Origin: Nephrocerus scutellatus
Lineage: Eukaryota; Arthropoda; Insecta; Diptera; Pipunculidae
NCBI GenBank assembly: GCA_947095585.1
Contig: OX352761.1
Coordinates: 64,990,882-65,054,881, forward strand
Direction of reading: 5' to 3'
Length of the DNA stretch: 64,000 bases
Shown here: positions 41,731 through 52,942 of the stretch, one piece after another
Layout: each line of letters begins with the position of its first letter
Numbering within the stretch: position 1 is the stretch's first letter
Notes under the pieces: model-generated
What the model was told of the DNA's origin: nothing
The model's input: only the letters and a program-made list of their open reading frames with translations
Databases searched by the model: none
Translations under genes and position numbers: made by a program

Positions 41731-43865
41731 CAGGGTGTACCAGAATTCGTGGCACAAACGTAGCAGGTTGATAGCGGAGGTCTTTTCCAACCAAAATAGC
41801 CAAACGAAGTTTTATCGAATAGTTGATGGTTCAAAAGCTATTACATTTTTAGTATTTTTGGGTAAAATCGCATACGCCGCCACTAAAAAATTCATTTAAA
41901 AAAAACCAACAGTTCTTTTGTTTATGTTTATTTTTTGATACGATCTGAAAGAGTGTGCCTTTCTAATAAAGTCATTTTTATAAACTTTATTATCTTCTGT
42001 CAAATTAAAACAATAGATTTGTGATGTCTTTTTGTTTCCCAAAATTTTTTGATTGATTTTTAAGTAGCTCTGGCGGAAAAACAATGTACTACAGAAAGTT
42101 GACCGACTATCAGAAAAACTTGCGACATTAATGCAGATTTTTAAATGGTATCACGCATATAAATATTCAAAACAGAATGATTTTTATCAATTGTTTTGTG
42201 GTGTACGTAGAGTTTTAAAACAGAGATACGTACTTTTGACCTTACATCACTTTACACCCTGTAACCCTTGAACACTTCTAACTACAATATCACTGTTGGT
42301 CTGATTTGATTGAAAATTAAATCTTTAAGGTCAAAAAAATGTAATTTTTTCTTAAAACCTAACCGATATAAAAAAAAAAAAAAATTTTAAATTTTATTTT
42401 CAAACGCGATTATTTAGAAAAATGCTCTTGGATAATTTTTTTTGATAAATGCAGTATTAAAGCACATTGAATTTTCTACAACTTCACCTCATAATATTTC
42501 TGCAATAGGTCAACAGGAACAGGATTAAAATTAAAAATTTGTGAAATGAATGAAAACGTACTTTGATCTTCCATGACTTCACACCCTATAACTCTTGAAC
42601 GCTTCCAGATACAAGGTTACTATTAATCTTTTTTGAAAGAAAAGTACATTTTTAAGATCAAACAATATACATTTTTTTTTAAATTATTTAAGCCATACCG
42701 ATATGAAGGTCGTTAAAATAAAAAAAAAATTTAAATTGTATTTACCAACACTTGTGTTTCGAGAAATGCTCTTGGTTTTTTTTTTTGACAAATACGGTAT
42801 AAAAGCCTTTTGAATTTGCTACAAATCAATGGCATTTTGTTGCACCGTTGCTACAGGAATACTTAGACGGCAAGCAAATCTTCGTATACGTACTAGTAGT
42901 AACTAAACCTGCACTATATCGCTCTTGTTGACCGAATCCACAAACATTGTGCCATGGATTTGTAGGAAATTGAACACACTTTAATATAACATCTGTAAAA
43001 AAAAAATTATCCGAGAGAATTTCTCGAAACAATCGCGTTTTTAATTACAATTTAAGAAAAAATAAATTTTGACTTTGACGATGTTCATATCGGTATGGCT
43101 TAAATAATTTGAAAAATGTACATTTTTTAATCTTAAAAAATTAATTTTCTTTCAATAAACCTAAACCTAAACCTTGTAGCTGGAAGTGTTCAAGTGTTAT
43201 AGGGTGTGAAGCATGTAAGACCAAAAGTACGTTTTCATTCATTTTACAAACTTTCAATTTTAATCCTGTTCCTGTTGGCCTATAGCAGAAATATTATGAG
43301 ATGAAGTTGTAGAAAATTCAATGGGCTTTAATACTGCATTTATCAAAAAATGTAAGTTCAAAAGTACGTATCTCTGTCTTAAAACTCTACGTACACCACA
43401 AAACAATTGATAAAAATCATTCTGTTTTGAATATTTATATGCGTGATACCATTTAAAAATCTGCATTAATGTCGCAAGTTTTTCTGATAGTCGGTCAACT
43501 TTCTGTAGTACATTGTTTTTCCGCCAGAGCTACTTAAAAATCAATCAAAAAATTTTGGGAAACAAAAAGACATCACAAATCTATTGTTTTAATTTGACAG
43601 AAGATAATAAAGTTTATAAAAATGACTTTATTAGAAAGGCACACTCTTCCAGATCGTACTAAAAAATAAACATGAACAAAAGAACTGTTGGTTTTTTTTA
43701 AATTAATTTTTTAGTGGCGGAGTATGCGATTTTACCCAAAAATACTAAAAATGGAATAACTTTTGAACCATCAACTATTCGATAAAACTTCATTTGGCTA
43801 TTTTGGTTGGAAATTACCTCCGCTATCATTTGTTTCGTTTGTGCCACGAATTCTGGTACACCCTG
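41731..43865. mobile_element. Giant foldback element (2.1-kb hairpin)
   Basis: The ends 'cagggtgtaccagaattcg' and 'cgaattctggtacaccctg' are exact inverted repeats flanked by TA on both sides (41729-41730, 43866-43867). The two arms stay complementary, with indels, for roughly 900-1100 bases each down to a loop at about 42833-42951. The left arm has an extra ~200 bases (about 42240-42443), which looks like an internal duplication of arm sequence. The ends and the TA target suggest Tc1/mariner-type mobilisation. Frames here are shadows of the palindrome. Confidence 0.87.
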
Positions 43866-43867
43866 TA

Positions 43868-44365
43868 TATATAATATTGTAAAATGCCAATACATAAAAC
43901 GAAATATGTAACTATTATATAAAAATATGTTTTTCAAAAGTTATTTTGTCATTTTTGAAAACATTTTAGTTTTTTTAATCCATAAGCTTTTTAGCCATAC
44001 TAAAATGCTTGTTTGACTAAATAGCTACATAAAATGCTATTATCCAAAATAATTATTTTGCTTTTCATGTGACTAATTTTCAATAAATGCTGTTTTGTCA
44101 TGACTATTTTAAATTAGCTATTAAACCTATTAAGCCATATAAATGACTATTATACCTTATAGCAATTAAGCTTTGCACATAGCAATATGACCCAAATATT
44201 TAGCAATTTTGAAAGCTAAAATCAATCCCCACTATGGTCAGTGTGACCTGTTTTTGTCATTCATTTTGACGTTATTTTGACTCTTTGGCATCTTTAGCAA
44301 TGCTATTTAGCCCAGAAAAATTGGTAAGCGTGACGAAACTTGAGACACAAATTGTTACTTGGGCA
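43868..44365. other. Right arm of the 9.6-kb block
   Basis: A/T-rich, non-coding. It carries 'gctatttag', 'tagctatt' and 'tgacaaaa'-type words as in the left arm, plus 'ggtcagtgtgacc' (about 44236), facing 'ggtcatagtgacc' in the left arm (about 34801). It ends ATTGTTACTTGGG. Confidence 0.55.
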
Positions 44366-44491
44366 AGTTCCAAACCACTATACTTTTTTTTTATTTTGCT
44401 TAATACAAAAGCTTTATTCATTAAAACAAAAACTTTTCAAACTGTAAATTGTTCTGCTGTCTTCTTAAATACACATTAAGGAATTTCAAAA
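44366..44491 (-). mobile_element. BEL-1 right LTR, middle part
   Basis: It matches 21131-21262 of the left LTR ('gttccaaaccactatactt', 'taaattgttctgct', 'aaggaatttca'). On the - strand it holds 'aatgaataaagc', a possible poly(A) signal. The Helitron interrupts it after base 44491. Confidence 0.85.
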
Positions 44492-44501
44492 TCTATATAT
44501 A

Positions 44502-45447
44502 CAAGGTTTTTCAATAAGAGCACTTCAACTTTTTTTTTGAATAAAACACAAACTGTTCGACTTTTGAACTAACTTTTTTATTAACGAATTTGAACATATA
44601 CATATGATACATTTAAGTATGAAACTAGATTTCTTTGCATGACCACCGCGTGCACGTTTTACGAAGTCCAATCTTTGAACCCAATTTTCGACCACTCTTT
44701 CGCATAAATCGGCCGAAATTCCAGCAATTTCACGTTCAATATTGGCTCTGAGCTCTTGCAACGTCGCCGGCTTATTGGCATAGACCAATGACTTCACATA
44801 ACCCCAAAGAAAATAATCTAGAGGTGTCAAATCACACGAGCGCGGCGGCCACTGGACGGGCCCATTTCGCGAAATAACACGCTCATCGAACTTAGTCTTC
44901 AATAACGCGATTGTATCGTGTGCTGTGTGGCATGTGGCCCCGTCCTGCTGAAACCACATGTCGTCCAAGTCCATTCCATTCAATTGCGGCCAAAAAAAAT
45001 CGTTTATCATATCGCGGTACCGATTTCCATTAACAGTAACGTGGCGATCGTTATCGTCGATGAAAAAATATGGCCCAATGACGCCGCCGGCATGTAATCC
45101 GCACCAAACAGTGACTTTTTCGGGATGCAACGGTGCCTCATGAATCACGTGTGGGTTGCTTTCTGCCCAGTAACGCATATTTTGCTTGTTGACAAATCCT
45201 TCTAGCCAAAAGTGAGCCTCATCGCTGAAGATGATTTTTCGGCAAATGATTTTTTAAAGTAGCGGCAACAGAACGATTATTTTGATAAAAAATTTGCACG
45301 ATTTGCAATCGCTGTTCACATGTGTAGCGTTCCATGATGAAATGTATACTAATGAAGTTTCCAAATGACAAAAGAACAATAAAAAATATGGCGTCGTTCG
45401 CCGTCCCTATCGGAGAAAAGTTGAGGCGTACCTGTTGAAACACCCGA
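44502..45447 (-). mobile_element. Mariner M3 (DD41D) with internal deletion
   Basis: Flanked by TA (44500-44501 and 45448-45449). Removing it restores 'tctatatata' + 'taaaaatgaatt', a normal Helitron start. Terminal repeats are diverged: 'aaggtttttcaataagag' and reversed 'cgggtgtttcaacaggta'. It is a different subfamily copy from M1/M2. About 950 bp. Confidence 0.85.
44525..45340 (-). pseudogene. Mariner M3 transposase, N-terminal half deleted
   Basis: The start region near 45336 reads 'MERYTCEQRLQIVQIFYQN' and 'RSVAATLK'. A deletion then jumps to 'IIFSDEAHFWLEGFVNKQN' in another frame, losing nearly all of the helix-turn-helix region. 44525-45178 (217 codons) has 'VTVWCGLHAGGVIGPYFF', 'MWFQQDGATCHTAHDTIAL' and 'PRSCDLTPLDYFLWGYVKSL', again with 41 residues between the second and third Asp. 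All three catalytic Asp survive but are in two frames. Confidence 0.85.
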
Positions 45448-45849
45448 TATAAAAATGAATTGCCACATGTTTCACTGATCATCACTTGAGAACGGCTCGA
45501 CCGATTTGGCTAATTTTTTATTGTGTTCGTAGTTATAAGGACAAGGTTTGTATGAAAGAAAATTTTTGAAAAGTTCACCGCAAAAGTAGGAAATTTTGGG
45601 AAATTCGGATGGTGTTTTTGTATGAAAATCTCAATAAAAAAAACTTTTAGTTTTTCATATTTTATATGCATGTATATCACCGATGGACAACACTTTTTGT
45701 AAAAAATCAAGATCCATGGTCGGGGCTCCCAATAATTTAAAAAAAATATTTACCCGATTTTCTTCAAATTGTAAACACATGTGTAAATCCTGTGGACAAC
45801 ACTTTTTGTAAAATTTTTAAAGAGATCAGGACCCGGGTCGGGGGGCTTC

Positions 45850-46025
45850 ATACAACTCTCACCCGCGAGCGGAGTGATTTAAGCAACCGGGGATGGGGTC
45901 GGGAAGTTCCCATACAACTGTCACCCGCGAGCGGAGTGAGATAAGCAACCGGCGATGGGGTCGGGGGCTCAAATACAACTCTCACCCGCGAGAGGAGCGA
46001 GCGCAGTGATTTAAGCAACCGGGGA
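45850..46025. repeat. Three ~60-bp tandem repeats inside the Helitron
   Basis: Each unit has 'catacaactctcacccgcga' (with variants), 'gcggagtga' and 'taagcaaccggggatggg'. They are preceded by HLE-like words ('cacatgtgtaaatcc', 'acaacactttttgtaaa'). Helitron-internal filler; no gene. Confidence 0.8.
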
Positions 46026-46513
46026 CCGATTTGGCTGTTTTTTTTATTGTGTTCGTCATTGTAAGGACAAGGTTTGTATGAAAGAAAATTTTTGTATGAA
46101 AATATGGAATTTTTACTTTTCTGCGTCACATCTTTTCATAACAACAATAAATTGAAATAAATAAATACATTGCAAATTTTTTAATTTTTATGGGTTTTTT
46201 ATTTATTCTTTTTAAAAACATAATACATAAAGTATTGCAATGAACGAAATAGTGAAGTTCAAGCAAACAATCAAAACAAACAAATGCTTTGTTTCAATTG
46301 GTTTGCTATGACATTGCAATCGAAATCGTAATGTAAATAAAACGCATTGAGATTCATTGTGATTTTAAATTTAATGAAAGAAAATAAGTTTGAGGTTTTT
46401 TTTCTCATTTTTACTTTGGTTTAACATTTCAAATAGCTTTTCACAAGTTCACAAAACGATCACAAACAAATTTATTGAAAGTGGGACAGGACAACGTCTG
46501 TCGGGTCAGCTAG

Positions 46514-46766
46514 TTGTAATATAAAAGTAATATTAATAATCAGCAATTATCATTGTACATAATGATATTTAATTATAATTGATTTAAAATAAAAATGAGT
46601 TGTTTTGTCTGTTGTTAAGCTATAATATTTATAATATTTATAAGTATTATGATAATTTATATATAATAATTGACTTCACGCGTCTACTGTTTTCGGCGAA
46701 CTGGGATGAGAGCGAAATTTTTGTTAGAATCTTTAAATTGTACTCAAGTTTTCGTTAATGCAAAGG
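46514..46766 (-). mobile_element. BEL-1 right LTR, proximal part
   Basis: It continues the LTR after the Helitron. It contains the uninterrupted 'gttaagcta' where hAT-1 sits in the left copy, then 'cttcacgcgtctactg' and 'gaactgggatgagagcga'. About 175 bases of LTR start and integrase end are deleted between 'gcaaaggtg' and 'tgattttg'. Confidence 0.85.
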
Positions 46767-46836
46767 TGATTTTGTTTTGACAGCTCCTCTTTAGGTTTGT
46801 TGTGCTGTTCGGTGACCCGCTCGAGAACTAACAGTC
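46767..46836 (-). pseudogene. Short BEL-1 integrase C-terminal scrap
   Basis: 'gctgttcggtgacccgctcg' matches 23890-23909, the last codons of the BEL-1 integrase ('ERVTEQQ' on the - strand). Its presence upstream of the right LTR means that this LTR also served as the 3' LTR of another BEL-1 copy. That copy's interior is otherwise gone. Confidence 0.7.
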
Positions 46837-48056
46837 TGCTTACAGTTGGGCTTTCTATAGAGAAGGTTTTGCTCACATCTTTTCAGAATATGCCTCTCTT
46901 TATTGTTTCGAGTGAAATTTGTATCTTAGATAAAGAATTGGAACTTTATAACATACCAGGCTATACACTTAATGGCAATTGCAACCAATCTATCAGCTAA
47001 TTTCTTGTTGTCAAACCATACAGTTAAAGAGAAACCTCCTAAAAGGAGTTGGCTACACGAGAAAGCCGACTGGGATGGCCTCAATTATTTCTTGAAAGCA
47101 ATAACTAGCCACTTAACGCCAATAGCGGTGTGGATGCCACTTCTGATACGATCACTAACATAATCCTCGAGGGCATGAGACAGTTTATCCCTTCCAGGAC
47201 AAAGTGTATTAAACCGAAGGCAAATGTTTGGTATGATTTAAGCTGCAAAGAGGCAACTAGTAACCGTGAGGTATGCTTTCGGTTGTATAAAAAAACCCTG
47301 CTGTGGAAAATCGAGCCAAATGTAGACGAGTAAGAAATTAAATGACCTTAAACAAGCCAATTTCGACTATGACTATAAATTAACATTTTTGGTCATTCAT
47401 GAAACGAATTAAAATTACTGCCTCGTCTTCAATTCCCACGCTCATTCACAATGACATTCCAACTGTCAGCTCTATACCAAAGGCCAATCTTCCTGCTTCA
47501 CATTTTGCAGCTAGCTCTACGCTACCAGATATCGCGTCGTTGCTGCCTGTACTTGCAAGACTTGAATCCTCTATGGGACAGATTTACTTTCGTACTCGTA
47601 AAATGGATAGAGTATCAACATTCATAAATCTGCTGGTCCTGATGACATTCCCGCTATAGTTTTGAAGAGGTGTTCTTCAGCGTTGGCATTACCACTGCGC
47701 AGACTTTTCCATTTCTTATTCCTCTGGAGTCGTCCCAAGGAATTAAAAAACAGTCTTTATCCAGCCTGTTCCTAAAAAAGACAAAGCATCATCTATTTCC
47801 TCGTACCAACCCATTGCGCTAACATCTATACTTTCCAAGGTCAACGCTGATCAATCGTAAGATTTTGCAATACCTTGAATCACGTGAAATCCTTAGCGAC
47901 CTTAGCAGTAAGGTTTTCGTAGGAAACGTTCAAGGAGTTTGACAGAGTCTGGCATCAAGTTCTTTTGTCGAAAATTAATGCCTATGGAATAAATATCGCC
48001 CTGCTCGATTGGACTAGTAACTACTTTTCTGAAAGGAAAGTTGTTGAATTCCATTT
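46837..48056 (+). pseudogene. LINE family B fragment, copy B3
   Basis: It begins with a piece of repeat G, then 'LDKELELYNIPGYTLNGNCN' (endonuclease N-terminal region). A deletion jumps to the linker 'NHTVKEKPPKRSWLHEKADW', 'TNIILEGMRQFIPSRTKC' and 'SCKEATSNREVCFRLYKK' (47130-47333). Decayed RT pieces follow ('PKKDKASSISSYQPIAL' in mixed frames to about 47830; 'LSDLSSKVFVGNVQG' near 47900; 'FDRVWHQVLLSKINAYG' near 47940). It stops at the satellite. It is the only B copy with the endonuclease N-terminus. Confidence 0.75.
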
Positions 48057-48169
48057 CGAAAATTCCTACATACGGAGTTTCATAGAAATCGCTTGAGAAA
48101 TAACTTCGTTCCCGAAATTGCAGTCCCTAATGACCGTATTTCAGAATTTCCATAGGAACAAGTCTTATA

Positions 48170-49099
48170 ACGGGTGTTTTTTTAAGAGGTTGCCGATTTT
48201 TTTTTTGAATAAAACACATATAAAATTATGAAATGACCAAAATTTTTTTTTATTTAGTAGATAATTTTTTGGCATTTAACATTTAAACACAATTTCTGGC
48301 ATATGGCTACCACGACTATTTTTCACAAATGTCATTCTGGAGGTCCAATTTTCCAGCACTTTTTCAAGCATTTGAGGGCGTATGTCAGCAATGACACGTT
48401 GAATATTGGTTTCCAAAGCGTCAATCGATTGAGGTTTATCCACATAAACCAATGACTTCACGTATCCCCACAAAAAGTAATCGAGTGGCGTCAAATCGCA
48501 CGAACGCGGAGGCCAATTCACCGGACCATTTCTCGAAATAATGTTGTCGTTGAAAGTTTCTTTCAATAAGTCGATTGTTTCACGTGCTGTATGGCAAGTG
48601 GCACCATCTTGTTGAAACCACATTTCATCCATATCCATATCTTCAAGATTTGACAACAAAAACTCATTTAACATGGTTCTGTATCGATTTCCATTCACGG
48701 TAACGCGTCGTCCTTCCTCATTTTTAAAGAAATATGGACCGATGATCCCACCAGCCCATAGACCGCACTTCTGTACGAACTCTTCTCATTCTTGTCGGTG
48801 GCTTGGCATCCAAAAGAGTGAATGTAGACCGAAATTTGGTAATTACGTTCTTTATGGTGGTCTCTGACGGACGATTATGTGCACCATAAAATTCACGAAG
48901 TGCTCTATAAACATTTTTAATTGAACACTGATTTTGAAAATAAATTTTCACGATTTGAAAACGTTGTTCTGGAGTTAACCTATTCATAATGATTTGCCAA
49001 ACAATACTGAGTAGAAATGCCACTTTGAGCTGTCAAAACAACTGTCATAAAATAAAACGACATCTATCGGAAAAACAAACCTCCTAAAAAAACACCCAT
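48170..49099 (-). mobile_element. Mariner M2 (DD41D) inserted in satellite, internally deleted
   Basis: The ends are 'acgggtgtttttttaagagg' and, reversed, 'atgggtgtttttttaggagg'. A TA is duplicated at 48168-48169 and 49100-49101. Without the element, 'agtcttaTAgttgcatctta' is a normal satellite monomer, so the insertion postdates the array. 930 bp, close relative of M1. Confidence 0.93.
48276..49023 (-). pseudogene. Mariner M2 transposase, first catalytic Asp deleted
   Basis: 48724-49023 gives the N-terminal part identical in style to M1 ('MNRLTPEQRFQIVKIYF', 'RPSETTIKNVITKFR') up to 'RMRRVRTE'. It is then joined directly to the 'CGLWAGGIIGPYFFK' region in another frame. About 375 bases are missing, including the 'FSDEAHF' Asp. 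48276-48698 holds 'WFQQDGATCHTA', 'CDLTPLDYFLWGYVKSL' and an intact C-terminus ending 'SHMPEIVFKC'. That C-terminus shows what M1 lost through its 7-base deletion. Confidence 0.9.
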
Positions 49100-52039
49100 T
49101 AGTTGCATCTTAGTCCTACATACCGAATTTCATAGAAATCGCTTGAGAAATGGTTTGGTTCACAAAATTCCAGACCCCATTGGCCTTATCCATAACATTT
49201 CCATAGGACCAAGTCTATAGTCGCATCTTAGTTATACATACATGGTTGGTACACAAAATTAAAGACTCTATTGGCCAGATCCCAGAATTTCCATAGCAAC
49301 AAGGTTTGTAGTCGCATTTTAGTCCTAAAACCGAATTGCATACGAATCCCTTGAGAAATGGCTTGGTCCACAAAATTCCAGAATCTATTGGCCAGATCCA
49401 GAATTTCCATAGGAACAAGGGTTATAGTCGCATCTTAGTCCTACCTACCGAATTTCATACGAATCGTATGAGAAATGGCTAGGTCCACAAAATTCCAGAC
49501 CCTATTGGCCTGATCCCAGAATTTCCATAGGAACAAGTGTTATACTCGCATCTTAGTCCCACATACCGAATTTCATACGAATAGTATGAGAAATGGCTAG
49601 GTCCACAAAATTCCAGACCCTATTGGCCTGATCCCATAATTTCCATAGGAATAAGGGTTATAGTCGCATCTTAGTCCTACATACCGAATTTCATACGAAT
49701 CGTATGAGAAATGGCTAGGTCACCAAAATTCCAGGCCCTATTGGCCTTATCCCAGAATTTTCATAGGAACAAGGGTTATAGTCGCATCTTAGTCCTACAT
49801 ACCGAATTTCATACGAATCGTATGAGAAACGGCTAGGTCCATAAAATTCCAGACCCTATTGGCCTGATCCCAGAATTTCCATAGGAACAAGGGTTATAGT
49901 CGCATCTTGGTCCTACATACCGAATTTCATACGAATCGTATGAGAAGTGGCTAGGTCCACAAAATTCCAGACCCTATTGGCCTGATCCCAGAATTTTCAT
50001 AGGAACAAAGGTTATAGTCGCATCTTAGTCCTACATACCGAATTTCATACGAATCGTATGAGAAATGGCTAGGTCACCAAAATTCCAGGCCCTATTGGCC
50101 TTATCCCAGAATTTTCATAGGAACAAGGGTTATAGTCGCATCTTAGTCCTACATACCGAATTTCATACGAATCGTATAAGAAACGGCTAGGTCCATAAAA
50201 TTCCAGACCCTATTGGCCTGATCCCAGAATTTCCATAGGAACAAGGGTTATAGTCGCATCTTGGTCCTACATACCGAATTTCATACGAATCGTATGAGAA
50301 GTGGCTAGGTCCACAAAATTCCAGACCCTATTGGCCTGATCCCAGAATTTTCATAGGAACAAAGGTTATAGTCGCATCTTAGTCCTACATACCGAATTTC
50401 ATACGAATCGCTTGAGAAATGGCTAGGTCCACAAAATTCCAGACCCTATTGGCCTGATCCCAGAATTTCCATAGGAACAAGGGTTATAGTCGCATCTTAG
50501 TCCTACATACCGAATTTCATACGAATCGCTTGAGAAAGTACTTGGTCCACAAAATGAATAACCCTATAGACCAGATCAGAGAATTTTCATTGGAACAAGT
50601 TTCATAGTCGCATCTTACTACATACTGATTTTCCTACATATCGGTGGAGATATGGCTTGGTTCCTGAAATTCCAGACCTTAATGACCATGTCCCAGAATT
50701 TCCATAGGAACAAGTCTTATAGTCGGATATAAGTCCTACATACCGAGTTTCATAGAAATCGCTTGGGAAATGTCTTCGTTCCCGAAATTCCAGTCCGTAA
50801 TGACCGTATTTCAGAATTTCCATAAGAACCAGTCTTATAGCAGCATCTTAGTCCTACACACCAAGTTTCATGAGAATCGTTTGAGAAATTGCTTATTCAC
50901 CCATATTCCAGACCATAGTGGCCAGTTCCCAGAATTTCCATAAGAACATGTCTTATAGCGCATTATAGTCCTACATAACGAATTTCAAACGAATCGCTTG
51001 AGAAATGGCTTGGTCCAAAAAAATAAATACCCTATTGGCCAGATCACAGTATTTCTATTGGAACAAGTCTCATAGTCGCATCTTAGTCCTACATACCGAA
51101 TTTCATACGATTTGCTTGAGAAATGACTTGGTCCACAAAATGAAAGACCCTATTGGCCAGATCACAGAATTTCCATTGGAACAAGTCTCATAGTCGCATC
51201 TTACTACATACCGATTATCTTACAAGTCGGTTGAGAAATGGCTTAGTTCTCGAAATTTCAGACCTTAATGACCGTATTTCAGAATATCCATAGGAAGAAA
51301 ACTTATAGTTATAGTTATAGTCCTCCATACCGAAGTTCATAGAAATCGCTTGAGAAATGGCTTGGTTCACAAAATTCCAGACCCTATTGGCCTTATCCAT
51401 AAAATTTCCATAGGACCAAGTGTTATAGTCGTATCTTAGTTATACACATTTAGAAACGGCTTGGTACACAAAATTAAAGACTCTCTTGGCCAGATCCCAG
51501 AATTTCCATAGCAACAAGGTTTGCAGTCGCATCTTAGTCCTAAAACCGAATTACATACGAATCCCTTGAGAAATGGCTTGGTCCACAAAATTCCAGACTC
51601 TATTGGCCAGATCCCAGAACTTCCCTAGGAATAAGGGTTAAAGTCGCATCTTAGTCCTATATACCGAGTTTCATACGAATCGCTTTCCATTGAAACAAGT
51701 CTCATAGTCGCATCATACTACACACCGATTTTCCTATATATCGGTGGAGAATTGGCTTGGTTCCCGAAATTCCAGACCTTGATGACTACGTCCCAGAATT
51801 TACATAGGAACAAGTCTTATAGTCGCATCTTAGCCCTACATACCGAGTTTCATGAGAATCGTTTGAGAAATTGCTTATTCACCCATATTCCAGTCCATAG
51901 TGGCCAGGTCCCAGAATTTCCATAGGAACAAGTCTTATAGTCGCATTATAGTCCTACATTCCGAATTTTAAACGAATCGCTTGAGAAATGGCTTGGTCCA
52001 AAAAATTCCAGACTCTATTGGCCAGATCCCAGAATTTAC

Positions 52040-52942
52040 ATTGTATGTAGGACTAAGATGCCACTATAACCCTTGTTCCTATGGAAATTCTGGGAACTGG
52101 CCACTATGGTCTGGAATATGGGTGAATAAGCAATTTCTCAAACGATTCTCATGAAACTCGGTATGTAGGACTAAGATGTTACTATAAGACTGGTTCTTAT
52201 GGAAATTCGGAAATACGGTCATTACGGACTGGAATTTCGGGAACGAAGTCATTTCCCAAGCGATTTCTATGAAACTCGGTATGTTGGACTTATATCCGAC
52301 TATAAGACTTGTTCCTATGGAAATTCTGGGACATGGTCATTAAGGTCTGGAATTTCAGGAACCAAGCCATTTGTCCACCGATATGTAGGAAAATCGGTAT
52401 GTAGTAAGATGCGACTATGACACTTGTTCCAATGGAAATTCTGTGATCTGGCCAATAGGGTCTTTCATTTTGTAGACCAAGTCATTTCTCAAGCGATTTG
52501 TATGAAATTCGGTATGTAGGACTAAGATGCGACTATAACCTTTGTTCCTATGGAAATTCTAGGATCTGGCCAATAGGGTCTGGAAATTTGTGGACCAAGC
52601 AATTTCTAAAGGGATTCGTATGAAATTCGGTATGTAGGACTGGGATGCGACTATAACCCTTCTTCCAATGTAAATTCTGGGATCTGGCCAATAGAGTCTG
52701 GAATTTTGTGGACCAAGCCATTTCTCAAGCGATTCGTTTAAAATTCGGAATGTAGGACTATGATGCGACTATAAGACTTGTTCCTATGGAAATTCTGGGA
52801 ACTGGCCACTATGGACTGGAATATGGGTGAATATGCAATTTCTCAAACGATTCTCATGAAACTCGGTATGTAGGACTAAGATGCTGCTATAAGACTGGTT
52901 CTTATGGAAATTCTGAAATACGGTCATTACGGACTGGAATTT
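52040..52942. repeat. Inverted segment within the 118-bp satellite
   Basis: At 52040 the reading changes from 'ccagaatttacattg' to 'tatgtaggactaagatgc', the reverse complement of the monomer. The array then stays inverted until 'ggaatttcgcatctta' at about 52942. About 7.6 monomers are reversed. The left join is next to a similar monomer, giving a local inverted repeat. Confidence 0.9.

Larger units (their letters stand above)
34746..44365. mobile_element. 9.6-kb composite insertion in BEL-1 LTR
   Basis: Sequences on both sides join perfectly in the left LTR (21121-21140 is the uninterrupted site), so the whole block was inserted. Its ends are short inverted repeats: left CCCTAGTAACAAT, right (reversed) CCCAAGTAACAAT, with a possible 2-base CA duplication. 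The arms next to the ends (34747-35260 and 43880-44350) are A/T-rich and full of words such as 'gctatttagc', 'tagtca' and 'attttgtcatattgac'. No transposase of its own is visible. It holds hAT-3, mariner M1, a giant hairpin and several HLE copies. Class not determined. Confidence 0.65.
44492..46513 (+). mobile_element. Non-autonomous Helitron in BEL-1 LTR
   Basis: It starts TCTATATATA after an A and ends 'gtctgtcgggtcagCTAG' before a T. The left LTR has the empty site (...aa/ttgtaat...), with no target duplication. These are the Helitron rules: 5' TC, 3' CTAG, insertion between A and T, and a hairpin 'gacaggacaacgtctgtc' 11 bases before the end. The interior has 'gaacggctcgaccgatttgg' and repeated variants, and no Rep/helicase. 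Mariner M3 sits 10 bases from the 5' end. Confidence 0.92.

Noticed and set aside
43150..43175. (TAAACC)3 as telomeric repeat
   Set aside because: Three units inside the foldback arm, a different motif from insect TTAGG, no terminal context.
41731..43865. Short ORFs of 60-80 codons in the giant hairpin
   Set aside because: Paired ORFs arise from inverted arm copies; no motif, and they shift with indels between arms.
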